From Alphaproteobacteria bacterium (GTDB lineage Bacteria > Pseudomonadota > Alphaproteobacteria > Rhodobacterales > Rhodobacteraceae): a stretch of 64,000 nt of DNA. The position numbers were made by a program, and so were the translations under genes. The stretch's first letter is position 1, and every line of letters begins with the position of its first letter. Positions 1-8,455 of the stretch are shown here, in pieces. The notes beneath the pieces are model-generated. The model had not been told where the DNA came from, ran no database searches, and saw nothing but the letters and a program-made list of their open reading frames with translations. The DNA lies in NCBI GenBank assembly GCA_030425925.1, contig JAUHZO010000011.1, positions 92,354 through 156,353 of the forward strand. The letters run 5' to 3'.

Positions 1-345
1 GGCGGCGCTGGCCTCGATCTTGCGGCGCGCCTCGGCGCGCTCCTTCGACAGTTTTCCGGTTTCGCTGTCGGGGTCGAGCGACGTCATGGATTTCGCGGCC
101 TCCTTGACGCCGTCCATCGCCGCGCCCACCGGGTTGGTCGCCGACTTGAACGTCCTGGCCACGTCCCGCACACCGCTGTCATCCGCCGCGTCGTTCATCG
201 CCCGGCTGAATTCGCGCGCCATGCCGCGCGCCTTGCCCATGAAACGGCCGACATTGCGGAACAGCACCGGCAGGTCCTTCGGACCCACCACGATCAGCGC
301 GACAACGCCGACGACGAAAAGCTCGCCCCAGCTCAGCCCCCCCAT
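1..345 (-). CDS. tatB: Sec-independent translocase subunit TatB (3' end outside window)
   Basis: TatB is the membrane subunit of the twin-arginine translocase that, with TatC, binds signal peptides of folded exported proteins. The visible 115 codons start [21 protein letters not shown]: one N-terminal membrane helix, a Gly-Pro hinge (VGPKDLP), then a charged amphipathic helix ([12 protein letters not shown]) and a polar tail, which is the TatB order. The FMGKARG stretch favours TatB over TatA. It starts 3 bp after the tatA stop, so the two are co-transcribed. The reading frame is still open at base 1, so the C-terminal tail, and presumably tatC, lie beyond the window. Confidence 0.93.
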   Translation of the reverse strand, partial: MGGLSWGELFVVGVVALIVVGPKDLPVLFRNVGRFMGKARGMAREFSRAMNDAADDSGVRDVARTFKSATNPVGAAMDGVKEAAKSMTSLDPDSETGKLSKERAEARRKIEASAA

Positions 346-348
346 GGA

Positions 349-567
349 TCAGACCTTGTCCTTGTCCTCGGCGGGGGTGACATCCTTGGCGTCCTCCGCC
401 TTCTGGTCTTCCAGCTCCTGGCCGCCCTCGCTGACGCCCTTCTTGAACGCGGTGATGCCCTTGCCCACTTCGCCCATCAGCGCCGAAATCTTGCCGCGCC
501 CGAACAGCACCAGCACCACAACCGCGATCAGCAGAAGGCCCGGAAGCCCGATATTCCCGATTCCCAT
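349..567 (-). CDS. tatA: Sec-independent translocase subunit TatA
   Basis: TatA forms the protein-conducting assembly of the twin-arginine pathway in the inner membrane. The 72-residue product has one helix (GLPGLLLIAVVVLVLFG), the FGRGKI hinge and an amphipathic helix (LMGEVGKGITAFKKG), all typical of TatA, then an acidic tail. I chose the ATG at 567 over an upstream in-frame one at 597: a GGGAG ribosome site lies just before 567, and the extra ten residues are not TatA-like. It is the first gene of a tatA-tatB operon. Confidence 0.95.
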   Translation of the reverse strand: MGIGNIGLPGLLLIAVVVLVLFGRGKISALMGEVGKGITAFKKGVSEGGQELEDQKAEDAKDVTPAEDKDKV

Positions 568-727
568 TGGCAATCTCCCAAGTTGCGCGCCGCGCACATC
601 CCGGCGCAGCCCTTCATCGCGGCTATGTAAAGGCTGGTGCCGCGCCGGAAAAGGGCCAATCGGACCCGCGAGGCGGGCGTTTTTGTCATGAGATTGTCAG
701 TTGCCGGGATTCTGTCAGGATAGGGCC

Positions 728-1390
728 ATGAAACGCCGGGACCGACTCTATGCGCTGATGCAGCGCCTGCGCGACGGACAACTGCACACGGCCGAAGCCA
801 TGGCGCAGGATCTGGGCGTGTCGGTGCGCACGATCTACCGCGACATGGAAACGCTGGCCGCCTCGGGCGTGCCGGTGGAGGGCGCGCGCGGCCATGGCTA
901 CGCCGCCCGGGCGGCGATCACCCTGCCGCCCCTGAACCTGACCGATGCCGAACTCGAAGCGCTGCACCTGGCGCTGGCCGCGCTGGGGGCTTCGGACCTG
1001 ACCGACCAGGCCCCCGCCGCGCGCAGCCTGGCCGCCAAGATCGAGGCCATCCTGCCCGCGGAAACCGGCCCGGTGCCGGCACCGTTCGGCTTTGCCACCG
1101 AGGCCTTCGCCGAGGCCGCGCGCGGCTTTGCCCACATGCCGGCCATCCGCGCCGCCATCCGCGCCCGGCAGAAGCTGCGCATCGCGGGGGATGGTGCCGA
1201 ACACGTCCTGCGGCCGCTGCATCTGGATTACTGGGGCCGGGTCTGGACCTGTGTCGGCTGGAGCGAAACCGCGGCGTCTTTCGTGACCCTGCGCGTCGAC
1301 CGCATCACCGCGCTGACCCCCCTGCCCGGCCTCTTTGTGGACGAACCCGGCAAGACGCTGGAGGCCTGGCGCGCAAAATCGCCGCGCTGA
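728..1390 (+). CDS. YafY-type HTH / WYL-domain transcriptional regulator
   Basis: This is a 220-residue DNA-binding regulator. Residues about 5-60 form a winged helix of the HTH_11/DeoR kind (AEAMAQDLGVSVRTIYRDME). The second half (about 140-200) matches the WYL sensor fold, with PLHLDYWGRVWTCVGWSE and LRVDRI. It is shorter than the usual 300-residue YafY proteins and lacks most of the C-terminal extension, as do many alphaproteobacterial members. The ATG at 728 follows an AGGATAGGG ribosome site and is preferred to 701. It stands alone, divergent from tatA. Its ligand and targets cannot be read from the sequence. Confidence 0.85.
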   Translation: MKRRDRLYALMQRLRDGQLHTAEAMAQDLGVSVRTIYRDMETLAASGVPVEGARGHGYAARAAITLPPLNLTDAELEALHLALAALGASDLTDQAPAARSLAAKIEAILPAETGPVPAPFGFATEAFAEAARGFAHMPAIRAAIRARQKLRIAGDGAEHVLRPLHLDYWGRVWTCVGWSETAASFVTLRVDRITALTPLPGLFVDEPGKTLEAWRAKSPR

Positions 1391-1500
1391 GCGTTGCGGA
1401 ACGCCCCGGAGCCTGCCCCTGCCGCGTGACGGACCCGCGCCCGCCTAGGGCACCGGTCCGTCAATGCCGGTCTTGCCGCCTTTGCGAGGGGTCCATCCCG

Positions 1501-1530
1501 CCCGCGGCATCGCGCCAGCGATACCGCGGG
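1501..1530 (-). terminator. hairpin downstream of fda
   Basis: A 13-bp stem with one mismatch (CCCGCGGCATCGC / GCGATACCGCGGG) and a 4-nt loop starts 10 bp after the aldolase stop codon. There is no U tract, so it may act as a 3' end stabiliser rather than a classical terminator. Confidence 0.5.
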
Positions 1531-1540
1531 CCAGACCGGC

Positions 1541-2437
1541 TTACAGCGAGGCCTGGTAGATCTTTTCGATATTGCCCGACAGCGCCGCGCCGAATTCGGC
1601 GTCCGACATCTGCTTTGTCAGGCCTTCGGCCAGCGCGCGGCTGAAGGACGCGATCATCTTGCCGTTGCGCGCCAGCCGGTCGCAGGCATCGTCGGTGGAA
1701 TAGCCGCCCGACAGGGCCACCACGCGCAGAACCCGCGGATGATCCGCCAGCGCGTCATAGAGGTTGTCCTCGGTCGGGATCGTCAGCTTCAGCATGACGT
1801 CCTGGCCGTCGGCAAGCGTGTCGAGATGCGCCAGGATCGACGCCTTCAGGAGCGCCTCGGCCTCGGCCTTGGTGTCGGAATGGATGTCCACCTCCGGCTC
1901 GATGATCGGCACCAGCCCGGCCCCGATGACGACCCGGGCGACCTCGAACTGCTGCGCCACCACGGCCTCGATGCCCACCGCGTTGGCTTCGTGGATCACC
2001 GAACGCTCCTTGGTGCCGAAGATGCCGAAGCCGCGCGCATCCGCCAGCGTGTCTTCCAGGCCGGGGATCGGCTTCATCAGCTGCACGCCGTCGGCCTTGT
2101 CCTGCAGGCCCTTGTCGATCTTCAGGAAAGGCACGATGCCACGGTCTTCCCACAGCAGTTGCGCCGTGGGCTTGCCCTCGATCTCGCCGCGCATGGTGCG
2201 TTCGAACAGGATCGCGCCGATCACCTTTTCCGAGGTGAAGGACGGGTCGAGAATGATGCGGGCGCGCATCGCATGGATTTCGGCGAACATGGCCTCTTCG
2301 CCGTCATACATGTCCTCGGTCACGCCATACAGCCGCAATGCCTTGGGGGTGGAGCCACCGGATTGATCCAGCGCGGCGATAAAGCCCTTGCCGGTTTTCA
2401 TCTGCCCGGCCTGTGCCGTGAATGTCTCGTTCGCCAT
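1541..2437 (-). CDS. fda: class I fructose-bisphosphate aldolase
   Basis: This cytoplasmic enzyme cleaves or forms fructose 1,6-bisphosphate through a lysine Schiff base. The 298-residue protein is full length for the bacterial class I family. Visible signatures are GFIAALDQSGGSTPKAL near the N-terminus, LKIDKG, IEPEVDIHS, and MLKLTIPTE with the candidate Schiff-base lysine, followed by the phosphate-binding ALSGGYS. No metal-binding class II motifs are present. The gene is monocistronic, with a hairpin behind it. With zwf, pgl and pgi at 26-30 kb the window carries much of upper sugar metabolism. Confidence 0.93.
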   Translation of the reverse strand: MANETFTAQAGQMKTGKGFIAALDQSGGSTPKALRLYGVTEDMYDGEEAMFAEIHAMRARIILDPSFTSEKVIGAILFERTMRGEIEGKPTAQLLWEDRGIVPFLKIDKGLQDKADGVQLMKPIPGLEDTLADARGFGIFGTKERSVIHEANAVGIEAVVAQQFEVARVVIGAGLVPIIEPEVDIHSDTKAEAEALLKASILAHLDTLADGQDVMLKLTIPTEDNLYDALADHPRVLRVVALSGGYSTDDACDRLARNGKMIASFSRALAEGLTKQMSDAEFGAALSGNIEKIYQASL

Positions 2438-2560
2438 GATGCCCTCGCATGCGCGTGAATGCCTAGGCCCCTCCCTTAAAGCACCGCGCCGTGCCGGGAT
2501 AGGGCCTCAAGCCCCTGTTAACGCTAAATGTTGCGGGCCGCGGTCCGGCCTGGCGCCGCC

Positions 2561-2618
2561 AAAGACTTTTCGTCGAAAAGTCTTTGGCCCGGGCAGAGTT
2601 TTCGACGAAAACTCTGCC
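2561..2618. repeat. two back-to-back perfect palindromes
   Basis: Two perfect hairpins lie in tandem: 2561-2585 (12-bp arms around a single T) and 2592-2618 (13-bp arms around a single A). Both share the core TTTTCG/CGAAAA. They abut the P450 stop codon at 2619, so they probably end its minus-strand transcript. They are too symmetrical to be chance. Confidence 0.9.
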
Positions 2619-3971
2619 TCACCCCCGCCGTTGCACGTCAAGCCAGATCCCGTCGCGCGCCCGCACCGTCAGATGCGCCTCCGGCACCGGCACCCGGTCC
2701 GGCAGGGCTGAGACCCGCAGGTCCCGCATCAGCCGCGCCAGCAGCAACGTGCCCTCGGCCATGGCAAAGCCCGCCCCGGTACAGACCCGCGGCCCGGCGG
2801 AAAACGGCATGTAGGCATGGCGCGCGCAGGCCCGTCCGTTTTCCGTCTGCCAGCGCCCGGGATCGAACCCGTCGGGATCGTCCCAAAGCCGCGTGTGCCG
2901 GTGCAGGTGCCAGGGGCTCAGCACCACCTGCGCGCCTTCGGGCAGGTCGCGGTCGCGGAACCGTTCGGCCCGGGTGGTTTCGCGCACCATCATCGGCACC
3001 GGCGGGTAAAGCCGCAGCGCCTCGCGGAACACGTCGCGCGTCACGCGCAGTTTCGACAATTCCGAAAACGCGCCGGTCTCCAGCGCGCGCGCCTCTTCGG
3101 CCACCTTGTCCTGCCAGTCCGGGTACAGCGCCAGAAGGTAGAGCGCCCAGGCCAGCGCGCTGGCACTGGTCTCGTGGCCGGCCAGGAAGAAGATCGCCAC
3201 CTGGTCGACCATTTCCTCGGTGCTGAACGTCTCGCCCGTCACCGGGTCGCGGGTTGTCATGATCTTGGTCGACAGGTCCTGCGGGGCCCTGCCGGCGCGG
3301 ATCTCCGCCATCCGCTGCGCCGTCAGCGCGCCGATCAGTCGGCGGATCCGCGCCGCCGAAGCGCGCGTCTCGCGCCGGAAAAAGCGCGGCATCCAGCGCG
3401 GCCCCGGCAGGAAGGCCGCCAGGTTCAGGATCGGCTGGCTGCGCTGGTAGGCGCGGAATTCGTGGAACACCTTCTGCGCCACCGCGTCCTCGATCGGCAG
3501 GGAAAAGAGCGTGCGAAAGATCACGTCCGCCGCCGCATGGCTTGTGACCTCCTCGATTTCCACCACCGCGCCCGCGCGCGCCTCCAGCCGCGCCGCCGCC
3601 GCCTCCGAGGCCGCCCACATCGCGCCCCAGCTTTCCTTCAGCCGCCCGCCCTCAAAGGCCGGGTCGATGATCCGCCGCTGCCGCTGCCAGGCCGCGCCAT
3701 TGGTCAGGAAGACCGAGTTTCCCAGCAAGGGCCGCAGCCCCGCGCCGATGCGGTCGGATTTCGGGAAATCCATGGGCCGGTCGCGCAGCACGGTCTGCAC
3801 AAGCTCCGGCTGGTTCACGAGGTAGGAGCGAAAGAACGGCGTGCGAAACTCCGCCATCCAGGCGCGGTACAGCCGGTCCGGCTGGGCCGAAAGAATATCG
3901 GCGCGAAACAGCCTGAGATGCCGCCAGAGTGACACACGATCCGGCCGCGCGGCGGGCTTCGGCGGGATCAT
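2619..3971 (-). CDS. cytochrome P450
   Basis: This 450-residue heme monooxygenase has all family landmarks: the I-helix oxygen-activation motif AGHETSAS, the K-helix EALR (ExxR), a PGRW meander motif, and the heme loop FSAGPRVCTGAGFA with the axial cysteine. No membrane anchor or fused reductase is seen, so it should use separate ferredoxin partners. I start it at the ATG at 3971, which overlaps the upstream hydrolase stop by ATGA; the longer frame to 4316 is antisense-like sequence inside the hydrolase gene. Translational coupling suggests the two proteins act together. The substrate is unknown; the layout of the heme loop suits fatty-acid or terpene hydroxylases but does not decide it. Confidence 0.93.
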   Translation of the reverse strand: MIPPKPAARPDRVSLWRHLRLFRADILSAQPDRLYRAWMAEFRTPFFRSYLVNQPELVQTVLRDRPMDFPKSDRIGAGLRPLLGNSVFLTNGAAWQRQRRIIDPAFEGGRLKESWGAMWAASEAAAARLEARAGAVVEIEEVTSHAAADVIFRTLFSLPIEDAVAQKVFHEFRAYQRSQPILNLAAFLPGPRWMPRFFRRETRASAARIRRLIGALTAQRMAEIRAGRAPQDLSTKIMTTRDPVTGETFSTEEMVDQVAIFFLAGHETSASALAWALYLLALYPDWQDKVAEEARALETGAFSELSKLRVTRDVFREALRLYPPVPMMVRETTRAERFRDRDLPEGAQVVLSPWHLHRHTRLWDDPDGFDPGRWQTENGRACARHAYMPFSAGPRVCTGAGFAMAEGTLLLARLMRDLRVSALPDRVPVPEAHLTVRARDGIWLDVQRRG

Positions 3972-5197
3972 GCGGCGACAGAGGTGTATTTCGACACCGC
4001 CACGTCGATCCGGCTGGCCGAGGGTGGCCGCCCGGCATAACGCGCCGCCAGCGACAGCGGGCCTGCGGTGATGCGGAAATAGTCGTAATCCAGCGGCCTG
4101 TCGAAGGCGCAAAGGTACTGGAAATGCAGCCGGAAGAATTTCCAGCGCAAGGCCTTCCAGCGCTCCGGCGACAGCGACTTCGTGAACTGCGCGGAAAAGA
4201 CCAGCGGCCAGCGCTTGTCTTCGGGGGCCACGCCGGACACGCTGACCGGATCGCACAGCGCAAAAGCGCAGCCATCGCCCGGTGCGGTCACATCGACCCA
4301 GGTCAGGTCGTCGCATGCGCTCAGGAACCGCAGGTCGGCGCGCAGCCGATGCGCGTCCCGCAGGAACGACACCATGGGCACCACCTGCCCGAGGCTCAGA
4401 AAGGCCAGCCGCGGACCGCCGCCCGTCACCTGCCCGGCGCGGATCACGTCCGACAGCACCGACACCGCCAGGTGCGCACCCGAGGAATGACCGACCACCA
4501 GCACCTCGTCCACATCCTCCTGCAGCGCCGCGCCGATGCGCGCGGCGAACTCGGCCATGCGGGCCTCCAGTTCCGGCGGATTGGCACCGCGGAACCGGGC
4601 GGAATAGGCGTAGTCATGCATCAGGTAATAGACGAAGGTCTTGCCGTCTCGGGACTTGAACCAGCGCAGCACACGCCACGCCACAGCAGCAAACGCCACG
4701 GCCCCGAGCGCCCGCGCGCCCCAGCCCAGCCAGACCTCGCCCAGGCTGAGCACCGCGTAGGCCGCCCAGCCCAGCCCCAGCGCCACCAGCACCTGCAGGA
4801 TCAGCATGCCCACCGGGTAAAGCGCGGCCATCACCGGCCCCTTGCGCAGACGCATCAGCCGCCAGAGCACGCCTGTCGCGATGTATTCCCACGCGGTGCG
4901 CAGCATCTGGCCGTAGGTCGCGACGATCGAGCTGTCCATGCTGTCGCGCACGATGTCGGACCAGACCAGCACCTCCACATCCGCCGCAACGTCACAGCCG
5001 TCCATCTCGGCCTCGACATGCCAGCCATAGGGGCCCTTGGTGCGTTTCGGCTTCAGCCCGATCCGGTAGCCCGAGATCTCTGCCTGCGCCGCGCCTTCCT
5101 TACGATAGAGTTCGCGGTAGCGACGGGGATGGATCGGATCGTAGCCGGGGATGTAGAACACCCGCCGACGCCGGACATCCTGCGTGCTCTGGGTCAT
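3968..5197 (-). CDS. membrane-associated alpha/beta-hydrolase-like protein
   Basis: This 409-residue protein begins with a beta-strand (RRRVFYIPGYDP) typical of hydrolase folds. It carries two hydrophobic segments near residues 120-175 (VMAALYPVGMLILQVLVALG and ALGAVAFAAVAWRVL) and then a nucleophile elbow VVGHSSGAHLAV (GxSxG). A catalytic Asp/His pair cannot be placed with certainty. It is the first gene of a two-gene unit with the P450 (4-bp overlap). It may process the P450 substrate or product, for example a lipid ester; that is inference from context only. Confidence 0.75.
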   Translation of the reverse strand: MTQSTQDVRRRRVFYIPGYDPIHPRRYRELYRKEGAAQAEISGYRIGLKPKRTKGPYGWHVEAEMDGCDVAADVEVLVWSDIVRDSMDSSIVATYGQMLRTAWEYIATGVLWRLMRLRKGPVMAALYPVGMLILQVLVALGLGWAAYAVLSLGEVWLGWGARALGAVAFAAVAWRVLRWFKSRDGKTFVYYLMHDYAYSARFRGANPPELEARMAEFAARIGAALQEDVDEVLVVGHSSGAHLAVSVLSDVIRAGQVTGGGPRLAFLSLGQVVPMVSFLRDAHRLRADLRFLSACDDLTWVDVTAPGDGCAFALCDPVSVSGVAPEDKRWPLVFSAQFTKSLSPERWKALRWKFFRLHFQYLCAFDRPLDYDYFRITAGPLSLAARYAGRPPSASRIDVAVSKYTSVAA

Positions 5198-5345
5198 GGC
5201 CTGCTCCTCACGCTCTGCGGCGCTCTCCGGGCCACCTTATCCCAGCTTTCCGGCAAGAGTAAGGCAGGTCCCACCGCATGGTGCTTTGCTTTGGTGAGTC
5301 CCGAGCCCCGGCTTCCTCTCCCCCCGCACAACGGATCGAAGCAAG

Positions 5346-5395
5346 GCGTCACCTCCCCGATATCAGAATGAAAGCGCGCGGAAGCGCACATCCTG
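5346..5395. repeat. copy 1 of a dispersed intergenic repeat
   Basis: This roughly 50-bp block contains CCGATATCAGAATGAAAGCG then CGCGGAAGCGC. A clearly related block lies at 38641-38689, and the two agree at about four of five positions. Both are between genes. The rest of the 5198-5416 spacer shows no gene. Confidence 0.75.
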
Positions 5396-5416
5396 ATCCG
5401 CTGGACCAGCCCCCGC

Positions 5417-6163
5417 TCAGCCCAGCTGGCCCAAGGCCGGGAAGGTCTCCAGCAGCCAGAAGGACAGCGCCGAGAACCCGCCCGTCAGCATCAAGAGGCC
5501 GATCGTCCACAACAGCAGCCCCATGGCGCGCTCGATCTGCTCCATGTGGCGCTTCATCCAGGCCATGGTGCCGGTCAGGCGCGGCAGGAAGGCGGCGACC
5601 AGCAGGAAAGGCACACCCAGCCCCGCGGCATAGACCGCCAGCAGTGCGGTCCCCCGTGCGACCGATCCCTCGGACGCGGCCAGCGACAGGATCGCGCCCA
5701 GTTGCGGGCCGATGCAGGGGGTCCAGCCAAAGGCGAAGGCCAGACCCAGAAGATAGGCCCCGAAGGCGCTGCCGCCCTGGTCGCCGGCATCCAGCCGCGC
5801 CTCGCGGTCCAGAAAGCCGATGCGGTAGACGCCGACAAAATGCGCGCCAAAGACCATCACGATCAGCCCGGCGAAGGTGTTGAACCAGCCCTGGTATTGC
5901 AGGAACACCGATCCGATCACCGAGGCCGCCGCCCCCAGCAGCAGGAACACGGTAGACAGCCCCAGCACGAAGAACAGCGCCGGAAGCAACGCCTTGTTGC
6001 GCGCCCCCGCGTTCAGGTCGCTCATCGACACGCCGCTCATATAGGCGAGATAGGGCGGCACCACGGGCAGCACGCAGGGGCTGAGGAACGAGATCACCCC
6101 GGCCAGAAGCGCCACGAACATGGCGGGCAGAAGGCCCGCGTCGATGATCTCGATTCCGAACAT
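5417..6163 (-). CDS. ccdA: cytochrome c biogenesis protein CcdA
   Basis: CcdA carries electrons from cytoplasmic thioredoxin across the inner membrane to keep apocytochrome c thiols and other periplasmic targets reduced. The 248-residue protein has six membrane helices and the two redox cysteines in the expected contexts, LSPCVLPVVPPYL in the first helix and WTPCIGPQLGAIL in the fourth. It is the short DsbD-like form without periplasmic domains. It stands apart from ccmF-ccmH at 22-24.5 kb but serves the same pathway. Confidence 0.93.
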   Translation of the reverse strand: MFGIEIIDAGLLPAMFVALLAGVISFLSPCVLPVVPPYLAYMSGVSMSDLNAGARNKALLPALFFVLGLSTVFLLLGAAASVIGSVFLQYQGWFNTFAGLIVMVFGAHFVGVYRIGFLDREARLDAGDQGGSAFGAYLLGLAFAFGWTPCIGPQLGAILSLAASEGSVARGTALLAVYAAGLGVPFLLVAAFLPRLTGTMAWMKRHMEQIERAMGLLLWTIGLLMLTGGFSALSFWLLETFPALGQLG

Positions 6164-6245
6164 GGGTCTGACTTAGGCGATGGCGCCCCCGCCGTCACCT
6201 GTCCGTGACGTCACATCCACGTGCCAAGGTCGTCAGCGCGGCGGA

Positions 6246-7739
6246 TCACTGCGCCGCGGCCTCGCGCAGCACCACCGAAACCGGCACCAGCGCCACGGTC
6301 GAGGCGCGGTCCTGCGCGCTCCAGCGCATCAGCGCGGTGATGGTGTCGGCCCGCAGGCGGCCCTGCATCACCACCGCGCCATCCTGCCGGGCGCGCAGCG
6401 CGGCGTTGTCCAGAAAGCGCCGGATCACCCGTTCGTCCTGCCCTTCGCCGTCGAAGTCGCGGAACAGCGCCGCCGAGGGCACACCTTCGCGCGCCGCCAG
6501 CTGCTGCGCGGTGTTGAGCCCCTTGGGCTGGGTGACAAGACCATGCCCCGAGGCCTGCAGAAAGCGCGTGGCCTGGTCCGACACCTCGCGCGAGGTCTGC
6601 AGCCCGCCGCCGGGCTTTTCCAGCACCGCCACCGCTTCGGGCACCAGGTCCAGCGCGCCGGCAAGCGCCACCTCTACATCGGCGGGCCGCGCGCCCTGCG
6701 GCACGTCCCCCAGCGCCATGACCTCGAACCCCAGCGCACGGTAGCCCGCGGCGGCGGCGGCAGCGTCGGGATGGGCCGGGTCGATGGCAAAGGTCACCGG
6801 AAACGGGAAGGCCTCGAAGAAGGCGGGCTTCAGCGGGCCGGTGCCGTCGTCGATCAGGATGATCGACAGGCGCGCCAGATCCGACGGGGCCTCGACCTTT
6901 GCGGCAAAGCGTTCCAGCGGCGGCGGCGGCGCGGCCCGGTCGGCGGTGTCGGACGCCCCGACCTCTTGCGCCGCGCCGTCCCCGGCCTCGGCATCGGCAA
7001 CGCCGAGGCTGGGCAGGCGGTTCTGCGGCACCGCCGGGGTGCGGTCGATCAACGAGCCCGCGGGCGCACCGATAGAGGGCCCCGCGGCATCCGCATCCGC
7101 GGCAGCCGTTTCCAACGCCTCTGCCGCATCTGCATCGGTCTCTGCGGCCACCTCCGGCGGCGGGGTTTCGGCCACCACGTCGGCAGGCCCCGGCGCGGTG
7201 TCTTCGCCCGGAACGGGAAGCTCGGCCGGTTCGGTGGACACGTCGGGTCCGGCATCGGGCGCGGGGGCGTCGGGCGCGGCCCCAGGGGCCGGCTGCGGCA
7301 CCGGCGCATCGGCACTGGCGGCCAGCGCGGCCGGGTCCGCCTCGGCCGGTGCGTCGGCGGGCGCGTCGGGCGCCGCGCCGATCTCGGGCGGGGCCGGCGG
7401 CACGATCTGGGCTGCCCCCGCAACCTCGTCGGCAGGCGCGGGCGGCACGTCCGCGGGGATGTCGCCGCGGGTCACGGCGGCTTCGGGATCGGGCCGTCCC
7501 GGCGCCGCGCCCCCGGCATCGGGACCGGCCACGGCAGCGGCCTCGCCCGCGGTGCTGTCCACCTTTGGCGGTGCCCCGGCATCCGGTGCCGCCGACGCCA
7601 GCTCGGGCGCGACCGCCTCCGTCTCTGCCGGATCCTGCGGCACCGTCATGGCGGGCCCCACCGCCACCGAAAGCCCCGCCGCACCGATCCCGGAGGCCAC
7701 AACCCCCCAGACCATCCCTGCCAGAAATCCTCGTGCCAT
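6246..7739 (-). CDS. divergent polysaccharide deacetylase family protein (DUF610/YibQ-like)
   Basis: The 497-residue product starts with a hydrophobic anchor (residues 5-30). It continues with a low-complexity Ala/Pro/Asp/Glu linker of about 230 residues and ends in a divergent polysaccharide deacetylase domain (about 290-490) with LSIILIDDG and FPVTFAIDP. In this family the metal-binding set of true deacetylases is often incomplete, so enzyme activity is uncertain. The anchor and linker suggest a periplasmic protein tethered to the inner membrane, perhaps acting on the cell wall. It is divergent from trpG. The shared spacer 7740-7873 has a TTGACG at 7798 as a weak trp promoter candidate. Confidence 0.8.
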   Translation of the reverse strand: MARGFLAGMVWGVVASGIGAAGLSVAVGPAMTVPQDPAETEAVAPELASAAPDAGAPPKVDSTAGEAAAVAGPDAGGAAPGRPDPEAAVTRGDIPADVPPAPADEVAGAAQIVPPAPPEIGAAPDAPADAPAEADPAALAASADAPVPQPAPGAAPDAPAPDAGPDVSTEPAELPVPGEDTAPGPADVVAETPPPEVAAETDADAAEALETAAADADAAGPSIGAPAGSLIDRTPAVPQNRLPSLGVADAEAGDGAAQEVGASDTADRAAPPPPLERFAAKVEAPSDLARLSIILIDDGTGPLKPAFFEAFPFPVTFAIDPAHPDAAAAAAGYRALGFEVMALGDVPQGARPADVEVALAGALDLVPEAVAVLEKPGGGLQTSREVSDQATRFLQASGHGLVTQPKGLNTAQQLAAREGVPSAALFRDFDGEGQDERVIRRFLDNAALRARQDGAVVMQGRLRADTITALMRWSAQDRASTVALVPVSVVLREAAAQ

Positions 7740-7873
7740 GTCCTGTCCTGCCCCGCTCTTCTTGCCTCCGCCCGCCAGACGGGCTGGGCTGCCGCTCTTG
7801 ACGCCGCTTCACCCGCCTGTGCATGTATACCGCGACCAGGCGGTCTCCCGCCAGCCCCGAGACACGCAAAGCC

Positions 7874-8455
7874 ATGCTCCTGCTGATAGATAACTACGAC
7901 AGTTTCACCTATAACCTCGTCCACTACCTGGGGGAACTGGGGGCCGTGGTGCAGGTGCACCGCAACGACGCGCTGGACGTGGCCCAGGCGATGGCCCTGC
8001 GGCCTGCCGGGATCGTGCTCAGCCCCGGGCCCTGCGATCCCGATCGCGCGGGCATCTGCCTTGACCTCACCCGGGCCGCCGCCGAGGCCGGCACGCCGCT
8101 TCTGGGCGTGTGCCTGGGACACCAGACGATCGGCCAGGCCTTTGGCGGCACCGTGGTGCGGCATGACGAGATCGTGCACGGCAAGGCCGGCATCCTGCAC
8201 CATCACGGCGAAAGCGTGTTTGCCGGGCTGCCCTCGCCGTTTTCGGCCACGCGGTACCATTCGTTGGTGGTGCGGCGCAGCGATCTTCCCGCCTGCCTGC
8301 GGGTGACCGCCGAACTGCAAGACGGCACCATCATGGGGCTGGCGCATGAAAGCCTGCCGATCCACGGCGTGCAGTTCCACCCGGAATCCATCGCCTCGGA
8401 GCATGGCCACGCGATGCTGCAGACCTTTCTCGACCTCGCGAAGGAGACGGCATGA
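7874..8455 (+). CDS. trpG: anthranilate synthase glutamine amidotransferase subunit
   Basis: This subunit supplies ammonia from glutamine to TrpE for anthranilate synthesis. It has 193 residues with the class I GATase layout: [20 protein letters not shown] at the N-terminus, the nucleophile loop [17 protein letters not shown], and the catalytic HPESI near the C-terminus. The start at 7874 matches the conserved family N-terminus; the 17 upstream in-frame residues do not. The stop overlaps the trpD start by ATGA. trpE is not in the window. A dual role with PabB is possible, as in other bacteria with one such subunit. Confidence 0.93.
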   Translation: MLLLIDNYDSFTYNLVHYLGELGAVVQVHRNDALDVAQAMALRPAGIVLSPGPCDPDRAGICLDLTRAAAEAGTPLLGVCLGHQTIGQAFGGTVVRHDEIVHGKAGILHHHGESVFAGLPSPFSATRYHSLVVRRSDLPACLRVTAELQDGTIMGLAHESLPIHGVQFHPESIASEHGHAMLQTFLDLAKETA

